Source: an uncultured Megasphaera sp. (GTDB lineage: Bacteria > Bacillota > Negativicutes > Veillonellales > Megasphaeraceae). From it: a stretch of DNA of 6,274 nt. Positions 1 through 6,235 of this stretch are shown here, piece by piece. Below the pieces are notes generated by a model. That model worked only from the letters and a program-made list of their open reading frames with translations, ran no database searches and was not told the origin of the DNA. The DNA is taken from the NCBI RefSeq assembly GCF_958350005.1, contig NZ_CATWFF010000120.1, forward strand, positions 1 through 6,274, given 5' to 3'. Both the position numbers and the translations under genes were made by a program. Numbering within the stretch: position 1 is the stretch's first letter; every line of letters begins with the position of its first letter.

Positions 1-12
1 GTTAAATATTCA

Positions 13-106
13 TTCATCGAGAGCGGCGGAAGGACTGGCCTTATGATGTCGCGGCAACCTGCATGTACAGGTGCTAAATCCAGCAGGAGTGATCCTGAGA
101 GATGAG
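13..106 (+). promoter_or_regulatory. SAM-I (S-box) riboswitch aptamer
   Basis: This leader RNA element binds S-adenosylmethionine and controls the five genes downstream. Seen in the sequence: the P1 strands TTCATC (13-18) and GATGAG (101-106) pair, with one G-U. The conserved S-box blocks are GGACTGGCC (32-40), GGCAACC (53-59) and GGTGCTAAATCC (70-81). P3 is formed by ACCTG (57-61) with CAGGT (68-72), and P4 by CAGGA (84-88) with TCCTG (93-97) around a GTGA loop. Order and spacing match the family. Known of the family: SAM binding stabilises P1 and favours termination, so genes are expressed when SAM/methionine is scarce. The element ends about 70 bases before the first gene and is followed by a terminator hairpin, so control is probably transcriptional. 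Only 12 bases lie upstream, so the promoter is essentially outside the window. Confidence 0.95.
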
Positions 107-141
107 CGATAGAATACATGGTATTGACGCTGTTCTCAGGG
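93..141 (+). promoter_or_regulatory. candidate antiterminator of the SAM riboswitch
   Basis: Bases 94-100 (CCTGAGA) are perfectly complementary to 134-140 (TCTCAGG), and G-U pairs at 93/141 and 101/133 extend the helix. The 5' strand overlaps the 3' strand of aptamer P4 and the first base of the P1 3' strand. The 3' strand overlaps the loop and both arms of the terminator at 125-157. The two folds therefore exclude each other, as expected for an S-box switch: without SAM the antiterminator forms and transcription continues; with SAM it is blocked. Pairing was worked out by hand and no folding energy was computed. Confidence 0.7.
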
Positions 142-157
142 ACAGTGTTATTTTTTT
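125..157 (+). terminator. intrinsic terminator of the riboswitch leader
   Basis: A nine-pair stem joins ACGCTGTTC (127-135) and GGACAGTGT (140-148), including two G-U pairs, around a TCAG tetraloop. It can be lengthened by pairs 126/149 and 125/150. Seven consecutive Ts (151-157) follow immediately. The T tract runs straight into the ribosome binding site of the first gene. Its place just after the SAM-I aptamer and its overlap with the antiterminator make it the expression platform rather than the end of another unit. Confidence 0.88.
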
Positions 158-176
158 GGAAAGAAGGAATCTCTGT

Positions 177-425
177 ATGCCGCCTATTATTAATCGTTCC
201 TTATGTATCCGCTGCGGGACGTGTGCGCAGATCTGTCCCCTTGATGTCATTCGCGTCAGGCGCGGTGAAGGACGCCGTATTGTCGATGTCCTGGTGAAGT
301 ATCCCTATGAATGCTGGCATTGTCTGGCCTGTGTCAAAGATTGCCCCAAAGAGGCTATTACCATGCGGTATCCGTTATCGCATATGATGCTGACTATGGA
401 TGTGCCAGGGAAGGAGCAGGGATGA
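177..425 (+). CDS. AprB-like ferredoxin subunit with two [4Fe-4S] clusters
   Basis: An 82-residue cytoplasmic iron-sulfur protein, probably the electron-transfer partner of the flavoprotein encoded next. It has two CxxCxxCxxxCP motifs: C10, C13, C16, C20-P and C46, C49, C52, C56-P, enough for two [4Fe-4S] clusters. The second motif, YPYECWHCLACVKDCP, closely resembles the CWEC-type motif of adenylylsulfate reductase beta subunits (AprB), so AprB-like is a better name than generic ferredoxin. It is much shorter than classical AprB (about 150 residues): only about 25 residues follow the last cysteine, so the long C-terminal tail is missing. Start choice: the ATG at 177 has AGAAGGA (162-168) 8 bases upstream. 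An in-frame ATG at 102 would add 25 residues but lies inside riboswitch P1, has no ribosome binding site and would have to read through the terminator hairpin. The stop overlaps the next start. Electron donor is unknown. Confidence 0.9.
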   Translation: MPPIINRSLCIRCGTCAQICPLDVIRVRRGEGRRIVDVLVKYPYECWHCLACVKDCPKEAITMRYPLSHMMLTMDVPGKEQG

Positions 426-2101
426 TGAAGTTAAGAGATCACAACAAGGTTATTCAGACGGATTTTCTGATTATTGGCGGCGGTATTGCCGGTCTGGAAG
501 CTGCCATTACGGCAGCGGGACTGGGAATTTCCGCAGCCGTTGCTGAAAAGGCTGATACGCGGCGGTCCGGCAGCGGCGCCAACGGCAACGATCACTACAT
601 GTGTTATATTCCCGAATGTCACGGTAATGATTTTGACCTGGTTATACGCGAGATTCGCCAGACTATGGAAGGGCCCTGGCAGGACCTGGATATGCTGCGG
701 AAAATGATGCGCCGCAGCTTTGAAATCGTCCAGGAATGGGAGTCCTTTGGCATTACCATGCGGCCTACAGGAAAATGGCATTTTGAAGGCCATACCCTTC
801 CGGGACGGCAGCGGTATCACCTGAAATATGACGGCAGCAAACAGAAGGGCATTCTGACCAAAGAAGCGCTGAAGCGGGGAGCGAAGATCTATAATAAGGT
901 ATTTATTAATGATATTCTCTGCAATGACGCCGGCCGGGCTGTCGGTGCCGTCGGCTTTTCCCTGGCTGATGATGAACCGGAACTGCTCGTGTTTCAGGCC
1001 AAAGCCGTCCTGGTAGCAACGGCGCAGGCCATGCGCATGTATCCTCACGGTAATCCGGCATATATCTTTAATACCCACAGCTGTCCGGCCGCTGCCGGCG
1101 GCGCCGTCATTGCCTACCGGGCCGGCGCCAGACTGGTCAATCTGGACGTTCCCTATATTCATGCCGGCATTAAAGGCTTTCACCGTTCCGGCAAGGCTAC
1201 GTGGATTGGCGTCTTGTCTGATATTAACGGCAAGTCTATCAGCCCCTTCTGCAGCAAGCCGAACCGGGAAACAGGCGACCCCATGATGGACGTATTCCCG
1301 GGAATTTTTGGCGAACGCCTCCAGAAAGGGACAGGGCCGACGTACATGAACTGTACAGACTGTACGCCCGAAGACCTGGCTTATCAGGAAAAGGCCTTCC
1401 GCAGTGAAGGCATCGATTCCATTACGGACTACTGCCGGCAGAAGGGCATTGACCTGTCGAAGACGATGGTGGAATTTGGCACGTATGACTATTCGCTGGC
1501 TCAGCGGGGCATTGAAATCGATCTGAACGCAGCGACCAATGTTCCCGGCATCTATGCTGCCGGTATTTGCTGCGGCAATGTGCGGGGCAACGTAACCAAT
1601 GCTTCCGTATGGGGCAAAGTTGCTGCTGAATCGGCAGCAGCCTATGTGCGCACCGTGTCAGAAGAAGATGTCTCGGCTCATCCCCGTATTGAAGAGCGCC
1701 GGAAGCTGTACGAAACCTTTCTGCACCGTGCAGAAGGGGCCCACTGGCTGGAAGCAAACTCGACGCTCCAGCAGATTATGGGAACCTACGTCGGCCTTTC
1801 CGTCCGGTCTGACACGATGATGACGGCTGGCCTGAAATACCTGGGCGATCTGCACCGGTTCGGCCTGGCTGAATTTAAATGCGAAGACGCTCATGAACTG
1901 ATGCGGACCATGGAAGTTCTCGATTTGATTGAACTGGCCCAGGCCGTGGCCCTTACGTCGCGGAACCGCCGGGAAACGCGGGGCCATCATAAACGGGTGG
2001 ACTATACGTATACCAATCCGCTTCTGCAGGATATGTTTCAGACGATCTGCAGAACAGCAGACGGTCAGGTGGAAATGAAGTTTCGCCCCATGCGAACATA
2101 A
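422..2101 (+). CDS. AprA/fumarate-reductase-type FAD flavoprotein, putative reductase catalytic subunit
   Basis: A 559-residue FAD oxidoreductase of the succinate dehydrogenase/fumarate reductase/APS reductase flavoprotein superfamily, with no signal peptide, so cytoplasmic. The FAD-binding Rossmann motif is GGGIAG (19-24), with acidic E42 at the end of the second strand and the TRRSGSGANG segment (46-55) typical of AprA-like proteins. The second FAD segment, GIYAAGICCGNVRGN (376-390), is followed by a helical C-terminal domain (about 430-540) with the family's RETRGHH motif. It overlaps the ferredoxin gene by ATGA, so the two are probably translationally coupled and form a complex, as AprA and AprB do. 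The ATG at 422 has AAGGAG (411-416) 5 bases upstream; an adjacent ATG at 425 (8 bases) is equally possible. It is shorter than classical AprA, and the segment where I expect AprA's catalytic histidine reads GTYDYSL (353-359). Substrate is therefore uncertain: APS, another sulfur oxyanion, or an organosulfur compound. Fold and cofactor are confident; reaction is not. Confidence 0.85.
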   Translation: MMKLRDHNKVIQTDFLIIGGGIAGLEAAITAAGLGISAAVAEKADTRRSGSGANGNDHYMCYIPECHGNDFDLVIREIRQTMEGPWQDLDMLRKMMRRSFEIVQEWESFGITMRPTGKWHFEGHTLPGRQRYHLKYDGSKQKGILTKEALKRGAKIYNKVFINDILCNDAGRAVGAVGFSLADDEPELLVFQAKAVLVATAQAMRMYPHGNPAYIFNTHSCPAAAGGAVIAYRAGARLVNLDVPYIHAGIKGFHRSGKATWIGVLSDINGKSISPFCSKPNRETGDPMMDVFPGIFGERLQKGTGPTYMNCTDCTPEDLAYQEKAFRSEGIDSITDYCRQKGIDLSKTMVEFGTYDYSLAQRGIEIDLNAATNVPGIYAAGICCGNVRGNVTNASVWGKVAAESAAAYVRTVSEEDVSAHPRIEERRKLYETFLHRAEGAHWLEANSTLQQIMGTYVGLSVRSDTMMTAGLKYLGDLHRFGLAEFKCEDAHELMRTMEVLDLIELAQAVALTSRNRRETRGHHKRVDYTYTNPLLQDMFQTICRTADGQVEMKFRPMRT

Positions 2102-2122
2102 CAGAAAGAAGGTATCATAGGG

Positions 2123-2905
2123 ATGACTCAGAAAAAGGCATTTTATTTTTCGTCCCGGACAGTGGATATTATCAATTATCTGCTCTTTCCGGCCATTATC
2201 TTGCTCATATGGTTTTATGCGACGACAGAAGGTCATGTTTCAGAACTCCTCATGCCGTCCATTCCGTCGGTTGCTGCCAATATTGGCGACCAAATCCATA
2301 CGGGACAGCTGCAGAAGGATATTTTAATCAGTCTGTCCAGCGTCCTGCGGGGGTATTTCCTGGGGGCCGCTCTGGCCATCGTCATTGGCGTGGCCATGGG
2401 CCTGTCAGCGCGGTCCAATAAATTTTTTGCCCTGGTTATGGACAGTATCCGCCAGGTTCCGGGCCTGGCCTGGTTTCCCTTGATTATTTTATGGTTTGGC
2501 GTCGGCGACATGGCCAAAATCGTCCTCGTTGCCCGCGGAGCCTTCTTCCCTGTGCTGATTAACACCATTCACGGCGTCCAGGGAATTAATCCGGCTTACC
2601 GCGATTTAATCCGCCTCTATCATGTCAAGCGGTGGGATGTCATTACGAAATTATATATCCCGTCGGCCCTTCCCTTTGTCTGCACAGGCCTGCGGCTCGG
2701 CGCCGGCATGGCCTGGATGTCCGTCGTCGCTGCTGAAATGATGGGCGCTACGTCGGGCCTGGGGTTCCGCATCATTACGGCCCAGCAGCTGATGAAATCC
2801 AACATCCTCATTGCCGATATTATCGTCATTGGCATACTGGGCTGGATTCTGGACTATGGACTGAAGACGATTTCCCGTAAAGCCCAGTCCTGGAAAGATG
2901 CATAA
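2123..2905 (+). CDS. ABC importer permease, SsuC/TauC type (sulfonate/taurine/nitrate family)
   Basis: A 260-residue inner-membrane permease of the binding-protein-dependent transport family, normally acting as a homodimer with the ATPase encoded next. An N-terminal membrane segment lies at about 19-33, with further hydrophobic stretches at about 78-95, 115-128, 131-149, 185-210 and 228-246. The block RQVPGLAWFPLIILWFGVGD (110-129) is characteristic of the SsuC/TauC/NrtB branch. The cytoplasmic EAA-type coupling loop runs from about Y159 to P184 and ends in IPSALP. Length is normal. The gap after the flavoprotein stop is 21 bases, and AGAAGG (2107-2112) lies 10 bases before the ATG. Related permeases carry aliphatic sulfonates, taurine, nitrate, cyanate, thiamine precursors and sometimes sulfate, so the family does not fix the substrate. 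The SAM riboswitch argues for a sulfur compound. Confidence 0.93.
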   Translation: MTQKKAFYFSSRTVDIINYLLFPAIILLIWFYATTEGHVSELLMPSIPSVAANIGDQIHTGQLQKDILISLSSVLRGYFLGAALAIVIGVAMGLSARSNKFFALVMDSIRQVPGLAWFPLIILWFGVGDMAKIVLVARGAFFPVLINTIHGVQGINPAYRDLIRLYHVKRWDVITKLYIPSALPFVCTGLRLGAGMAWMSVVAAEMMGATSGLGFRIITAQQLMKSNILIADIIVIGILGWILDYGLKTISRKAQSWKDA

Positions 2906-2917
2906 AGGAGACAGACT

Positions 2918-3694
2918 ATGATGGATAAAAAAGATATTGTCATCGAGAATCTGGAAAAATCATATATCGTAAACGGGGAAAAGCGGACGGTCATTCAGGG
3001 CCTGAACCTGACCATTCACGACGGTGAATTTATCAGCATCATCGGCCACAGCGGCTGCGGAAAAAGTACGCTCCTGCGCATTATTGCCGGCCTGGATACC
3101 CATCAGAGAGGGACCATTTCCCTGGGGGGCCAGCCCATTACCGGGCCGGGCACAGACCGGGGCATGGTCTTTCAGGACCATCGCCTGCTGCCGTGGCTTA
3201 CGGTGTACGATAATATTGCCTTTGGCTACTATGAAGGCACGGCAGAAGAACGGGATGAACAGATTATGAAAAACATCCGCCTCGTCGGGCTGGAAGGGTT
3301 TGAAGATGCCTATCCTCATCAGCTGTCCGGCGGCATGTCCCAGCGGGCTTCTATTGCCCGGGCACTGCTCCATAAGCCGCAGGTACTTCTTCTGGACGAA
3401 CCGTTCGGCGCCCTCGATGCCCTGACGAGAATGCAGATGCAGAACGAAATGCTGCGGATTTGGGAAGAAGAAAAGACGACCATGATTTTGGTCACTCATG
3501 ATATTGATGAAGCCATTTATCTGAGCGACCGCATTGTCGTACTGGACCGCAATCCGGCTCATGTAAAAAAGATTCTGCCCTGTACGCTGCCCCATCCGCG
3601 CAAACGAACGAACCCCGATTTTGCACAGATGCGCAATGTCGTATACCGCAACTTCTTTGATGAAGGTAATGAATATATTGAATATATGATTTAA
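2918..3694 (+). CDS. ABC importer ATP-binding protein, SsuB/TauB type
   Basis: A 258-residue cytoplasmic ATPase that powers the importer. All nucleotide-binding motifs are intact: Walker A GHSGCGKST (43-51), Q-loop glutamine Q86 in VFQDH, signature LSGGMSQ (136-142), Walker B LLLDEP (157-162) with catalytic E161, the D-loop GALD (164-167) and the switch histidine H194 in VTHD. The segment after the Q-loop (LLPWLTVYDNIAFG, 90-103) is typical of the SsuB/TauB/NrtD group. Length is normal, with no extra regulatory domain. The ATG at 2918 has AAAGGAG (2904-2910) 7 bases upstream, overlapping the permease stop; a second ATG at 2921 is possible. The short gaps on both sides (12 and 10 bases) place it in the same transcript as the permease and binding protein. 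Confidence 0.95.
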   Translation: MMDKKDIVIENLEKSYIVNGEKRTVIQGLNLTIHDGEFISIIGHSGCGKSTLLRIIAGLDTHQRGTISLGGQPITGPGTDRGMVFQDHRLLPWLTVYDNIAFGYYEGTAEERDEQIMKNIRLVGLEGFEDAYPHQLSGGMSQRASIARALLHKPQVLLLDEPFGALDALTRMQMQNEMLRIWEEEKTTMILVTHDIDEAIYLSDRIVVLDRNPAHVKKILPCTLPHPRKRTNPDFAQMRNVVYRNFFDEGNEYIEYMI

Positions 3695-3704
3695 CGAGGG
3701 TGCT

Positions 3705-4733
3705 ATGAGAAGAAAACGCAGAAATTATGTCACCTGGATCGTATCTGCCGTCATATCAGTCGTACTGATTGCCATTATGTGGCTCGGTGCTGATATGAGC
3801 CGCAATGGCCGCATGCTGAAGTTTGGCTATGTAGCCGTCAACAGCGACGTCATATCCGGGCTGACCGGCATTGCCATTGATCAGGGATATATGGCAGAAG
3901 AATTGAATAAAGTGCATGCTGAGTTCCAGCCCATGCCCTTTGCCAAAGGCGGCCCGGCAGTCAATCAGGCGCTGGCCGGCGGCAACATCGATATGGCCCA
4001 GCTCGGCGAAGTCCCGGCTGCTGTGGCGAAATCGCGGGGAGCAGAAACGACGCTGATTGACGTGCAGCCCCTGGATTACTCGACTCATATTGTGACGCGA
4101 AAGGGTCTGGGAGCCCAGTCTGTCCGCGAGTTAGCCGGGAAAACCGTGGCTGTTCAGTTTGGGTCATCTCAGCATATTGTACTGCTGAAGCTGCTGCAGC
4201 AGAACGGCCTGACCGAAACGGATCTGCATCTGATTAACATGACTGAAGTAGATGCGGCCACAGCGGTGTCGACAGGCAGCATTGATGCTGCTGTAACGAC
4301 GGCTGCCAAGGGCTTTCTGCTGGCTCAGGCCGGCAACGCCGACGTCCTTTTCGACACGAAAGGCCATCCGGAATTGTCCCGCCTGACCGTATTTGTCGTG
4401 CGGTCGCAGTTTGCCAGGGAACATCCGGAAATCCTGACAGCCTATTACCGGGCTCTCCTCCGGGCCAGGGAGTATATCAAAAACCATCCGGAAGATATGC
4501 GGGCTCTGTATATCAAGGCCGGAACGGACTCATCCGTTATTGATACGGTATATCCGCAGCTGACCGATTACGGCACTGATGTAGGCGCTAAGGACGAGAA
4601 TTTGCAGCGATACAGCGGAATTATCCAGTTCCTGCAGCAGCGCCAGGTCATTGATACTCCTGTTGATATATCGCAGTGGTACAATGGGGAGTATTATCAG
4701 AACGCACTGAATGAAATGTCTTCGTCTTCATAA
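3705..4733 (+). CDS. ABC importer substrate-binding protein, SsuA/TauA-like, no lipobox
   Basis: A 342-residue binding protein expected to capture the substrate outside the inner membrane. The N-terminus is basic (MRRKRR), followed by a hydrophobic segment at 11-27. The mature part begins near residue 38 with the family's first strand (KFGYVAVNSD, 39-48). Family-like motifs follow: GGPAVNQALAGGNIDMAQLG (82-101) and then EVPAAVAKSRG, corresponding to the GxxIDxxxxGxxP pattern of SsuA/TauA proteins, and later LAGKTVAVQFGSSQH, a typical lobe-2 entry. There is no cysteine anywhere in the protein, so it cannot be a lipoprotein. It is either cleaved by signal peptidase I (possibly after LGA, residue 29) and free in a periplasm, or tethered by an uncleaved anchor. 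GAGGGTG (3696-3702) lies just upstream of the ATG and the gap to the ATPase stop is 10 bases. Last gene of the operon. Ligand unknown. Confidence 0.9.
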   Translation: MRRKRRNYVTWIVSAVISVVLIAIMWLGADMSRNGRMLKFGYVAVNSDVISGLTGIAIDQGYMAEELNKVHAEFQPMPFAKGGPAVNQALAGGNIDMAQLGEVPAAVAKSRGAETTLIDVQPLDYSTHIVTRKGLGAQSVRELAGKTVAVQFGSSQHIVLLKLLQQNGLTETDLHLINMTEVDAATAVSTGSIDAAVTTAAKGFLLAQAGNADVLFDTKGHPELSRLTVFVVRSQFAREHPEILTAYYRALLRAREYIKNHPEDMRALYIKAGTDSSVIDTVYPQLTDYGTDVGAKDENLQRYSGIIQFLQQRQVIDTPVDISQWYNGEYYQNALNEMSSSS

Positions 4734-4741
4734 GGATGCTC

Positions 4742-4788
4742 AAATCGCCGGGAGAATAATGGCGCCATTATTCTCCCGGCGATTTTTT
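4742..4788 (+). terminator. operon terminator formed by a 44-bp perfect palindrome
   Basis: Bases 4742-4763 and 4764-4785 are exact reverse complements (22 bases each) with no spacer, centred on GGCGCC, and the run of six Ts at 4783-4788 completes an intrinsic terminator. In RNA the central bases would form a small loop on a very stable stem of about 20 pairs. It begins 8 bases after the stop of the binding-protein gene, so it ends the riboswitch-controlled unit. Read on the other strand only three Ts follow the stem, so it should act mainly on + strand transcription. Confidence 0.95.
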
Positions 4789-4821
4789 AAACCTTTTTGC
4801 AGGTCTATGTCCTTTTTATAT

Positions 4822-4841
4822 GCATATCGCTGCAGATATGC
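4822..4841. repeat. 7-bp inverted repeat upstream of rpoN
   Basis: GCATATC (4822-4828) and GATATGC (4835-4841) are perfect inverted copies separated by the 6-base spacer GCTGCA, in AT-rich sequence between the operon terminator and the rpoN promoter candidate. It is not followed by a T tract, so it is not a terminator. The symmetry would suit a dimeric DNA-binding protein, about 33 bases upstream of the candidate -35 element. No regulator family is recognised and chance is not excluded in such AT-rich sequence. Confidence 0.4.
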
Positions 4842-4873
4842 TGAATTTATATATGTGAAAATGCGAACAACCT

Positions 4874-4902
4874 TTGACGATACGGTCTGACCATGGGACA
4901 AT
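4874..4902 (+). promoter_or_regulatory. rpoN: candidate sigma-70/A-type promoter for rpoN
   Basis: TTGACG (4874-4879, five of six consensus bases) is separated by exactly 17 bases from GACAAT (4897-4902, four of six). Transcription would start near 4909, giving a leader of about 28 bases before the rpoN ATG. It lies downstream of a strong terminator, where a new promoter is needed. Confidence 0.55.
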
Positions 4903-4936
4903 AGAGACAGAATGAATCGGATGAGGATGAACAGGT

Positions 4937-6235
4937 ATGGCCAAGGTAGCATTAAAACTCGAGCAAAAACTGAAGATATCGCAGCTGCAGAAGTTGACGA
5001 TTCAGCTCATGACGCTTCACGGACAGGACCTGCAGGAGTATCTGCAGGCTCAGGTCACGGAAAACCCTCTGCTGGATATTCGCTATCCTGATGTGCGGTC
5101 TGGAAGGGGACCGATGAAGGACGAACGGCCTATAGGCAATCTCCGCAGCCGCGGCGAGTCCCTGGAAGAGATGCTCATGAAAGAACTGCGCCAGCAGGAT
5201 GTGCCGAAACCGGTATTGCTGGCTGCCGGTCTGGTGATACAGTCGCTGGATGAGAAAGGTTTTTTTACGGGATCCTTAGAAGACCTGGGGCAGTCCTGTC
5301 ATCTGAGCAGGAGGGATATGGAAGAAGGACTTCAGCTGGTACAGTCTTTTGAGCCCCCGGGAATTGGCGCCCGTTCCATTCAGGAAGCCCTGCTTATTCA
5401 GGCCCGGCGTCATGACGGGACTCCGCCGGGGACAGAAAGGCTTCTGCAGGAGCATTATGACGACTTCATTCACGGCCGCTGGCAGCGCATTGAAAAGGCA
5501 CTGAAACTGGGCGCTCATGAACTGGATAGTATTCGTCATTTTCTGAAAGGCTTATCGCTGCAGCCGGCTTCCCCTGTTTGTGAACAGACGAACTATGTAC
5601 GGCCTGATGTGGAACTGGTATGTCAGGATGGAACCGTGTCTGTCCGGTCTCTGGAAGAGCTGCCGGAAGTGTTCTTTCGCGATGATTTATATGCCCTGTA
5701 TGACGGCGCCGGCGATGGGGCGGCAAAGGCCTTTATCCGCAAGGCCCGGCGGGGTTTTCTGGATCTGCAGACTGCTCTGGCCTGGCGCTGGCAGTCAGTC
5801 GTCGCTGTCATGGAGTGTATTGCCCGGCATCAGGAAAACTTTTTTCTCCACGGCCATTCCCTTCGCCCTCTGTCGCAGCTGGATATTGCAGCCCATACGG
5901 GACTGAGTACGGCTACGGTCAGCCGGGTCTGCCGGAACCGGTACGTCTTGTTTGCCTCGAAAACCTATGCTGTACAGGATTTTCTGGCCCAGGCCTATCG
6001 CTGCAGCAGTCATGAAGAAGGCTGCATTTCGGATAAGGCTATTATGGAAAAGATTTCCTCTTTTATTGCCCGTGAAGAAGCAGCTCATCCCTGGTCCGAT
6101 CAGGAGATTGCCGAGTATCTGCTGGGAGAACAGATTCAAATCGCCCGGCGAACAGTGGCAAAATTCCGATTCAGAATGAATATTCCCAACAGCTGTATGC
6201 GAAAAAGAATAAAGAAAAGACGATTGTATCCTTAA
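4937..6235 (+). CDS. rpoN: RNA polymerase sigma-54 factor
   Basis: A 432-residue alternative sigma factor that binds core RNA polymerase, directs it to -24/-12 promoters and needs an AAA+ enhancer-binding activator to open DNA. Region I at the N-terminus (about 1-50) is the glutamine/leucine-rich activator-interacting segment, with the family's ENPLLD motif near its end. The acidic region II is short; the core-binding region spans about 65-270. A helix-turn-helix near 315-340 contains the typical TVSRV sequence. The C-terminal RpoN box is ARRTVAKFRF (403-412), eight of ten matching the consensus ARRTVAKYRE. The segment after the helix-turn-helix, usually containing TPRG, reads FASK here, an unusual substitution. 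Full length with no frameshift. The ATG at 4937 follows GAGGAT (4923-4928) at slightly long spacing. It is separated from the upstream operon by a strong terminator, so the two are probably not functionally linked. No enhancer-binding protein is in the window. Confidence 0.96.
   Translation: MAKVALKLEQKLKISQLQKLTIQLMTLHGQDLQEYLQAQVTENPLLDIRYPDVRSGRGPMKDERPIGNLRSRGESLEEMLMKELRQQDVPKPVLLAAGLVIQSLDEKGFFTGSLEDLGQSCHLSRRDMEEGLQLVQSFEPPGIGARSIQEALLIQARRHDGTPPGTERLLQEHYDDFIHGRWQRIEKALKLGAHELDSIRHFLKGLSLQPASPVCEQTNYVRPDVELVCQDGTVSVRSLEELPEVFFRDDLYALYDGAGDGAAKAFIRKARRGFLDLQTALAWRWQSVVAVMECIARHQENFFLHGHSLRPLSQLDIAAHTGLSTATVSRVCRNRYVLFASKTYAVQDFLAQAYRCSSHEEGCISDKAIMEKISSFIAREEAAHPWSDQEIAEYLLGEQIQIARRTVAKFRFRMNIPNSCMRKRIKKRRLYP

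Noticed and set aside
2..7. TTAAAT as a -10 element for the riboswitch transcript
   Set aside because: Only four of six bases match and the -35 region would be outside the window, so it cannot be supported.
102..176. In-frame upstream ATG that would extend the ferredoxin subunit by 25 residues
   Set aside because: The ATG lies in the 3' strand of riboswitch P1, has no ribosome binding site and the extension crosses the terminator hairpin and its T tract; the extra residues do not resemble the family.
311..421. Upstream ATG that would extend the flavoprotein by 37 residues
   Set aside because: It lies within the ferredoxin gene in another frame without a ribosome binding site; the FAD motif sits at the normal distance from the start at 422, which has a good AAGGAG.
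431..1183. Long open frame on the minus strand inside the flavoprotein gene
   Set aside because: No recognisable domain, and it lies opposite a clear family member; similar minus-strand frames opposite the other genes are explained the same way.
1476..1496. TTGGCACG, resembling the -24 half of a sigma-54 promoter
   Set aside because: No GC at the required -12 spacing, and it lies in the middle of the flavoprotein coding sequence.
4740..4952. 70-codon minus-strand open frame in the intergenic gap before rpoN
   Set aside because: It runs through the terminator palindrome and the rpoN promoter region, shows no family resemblance, and its composition simply follows the AT-rich gap.
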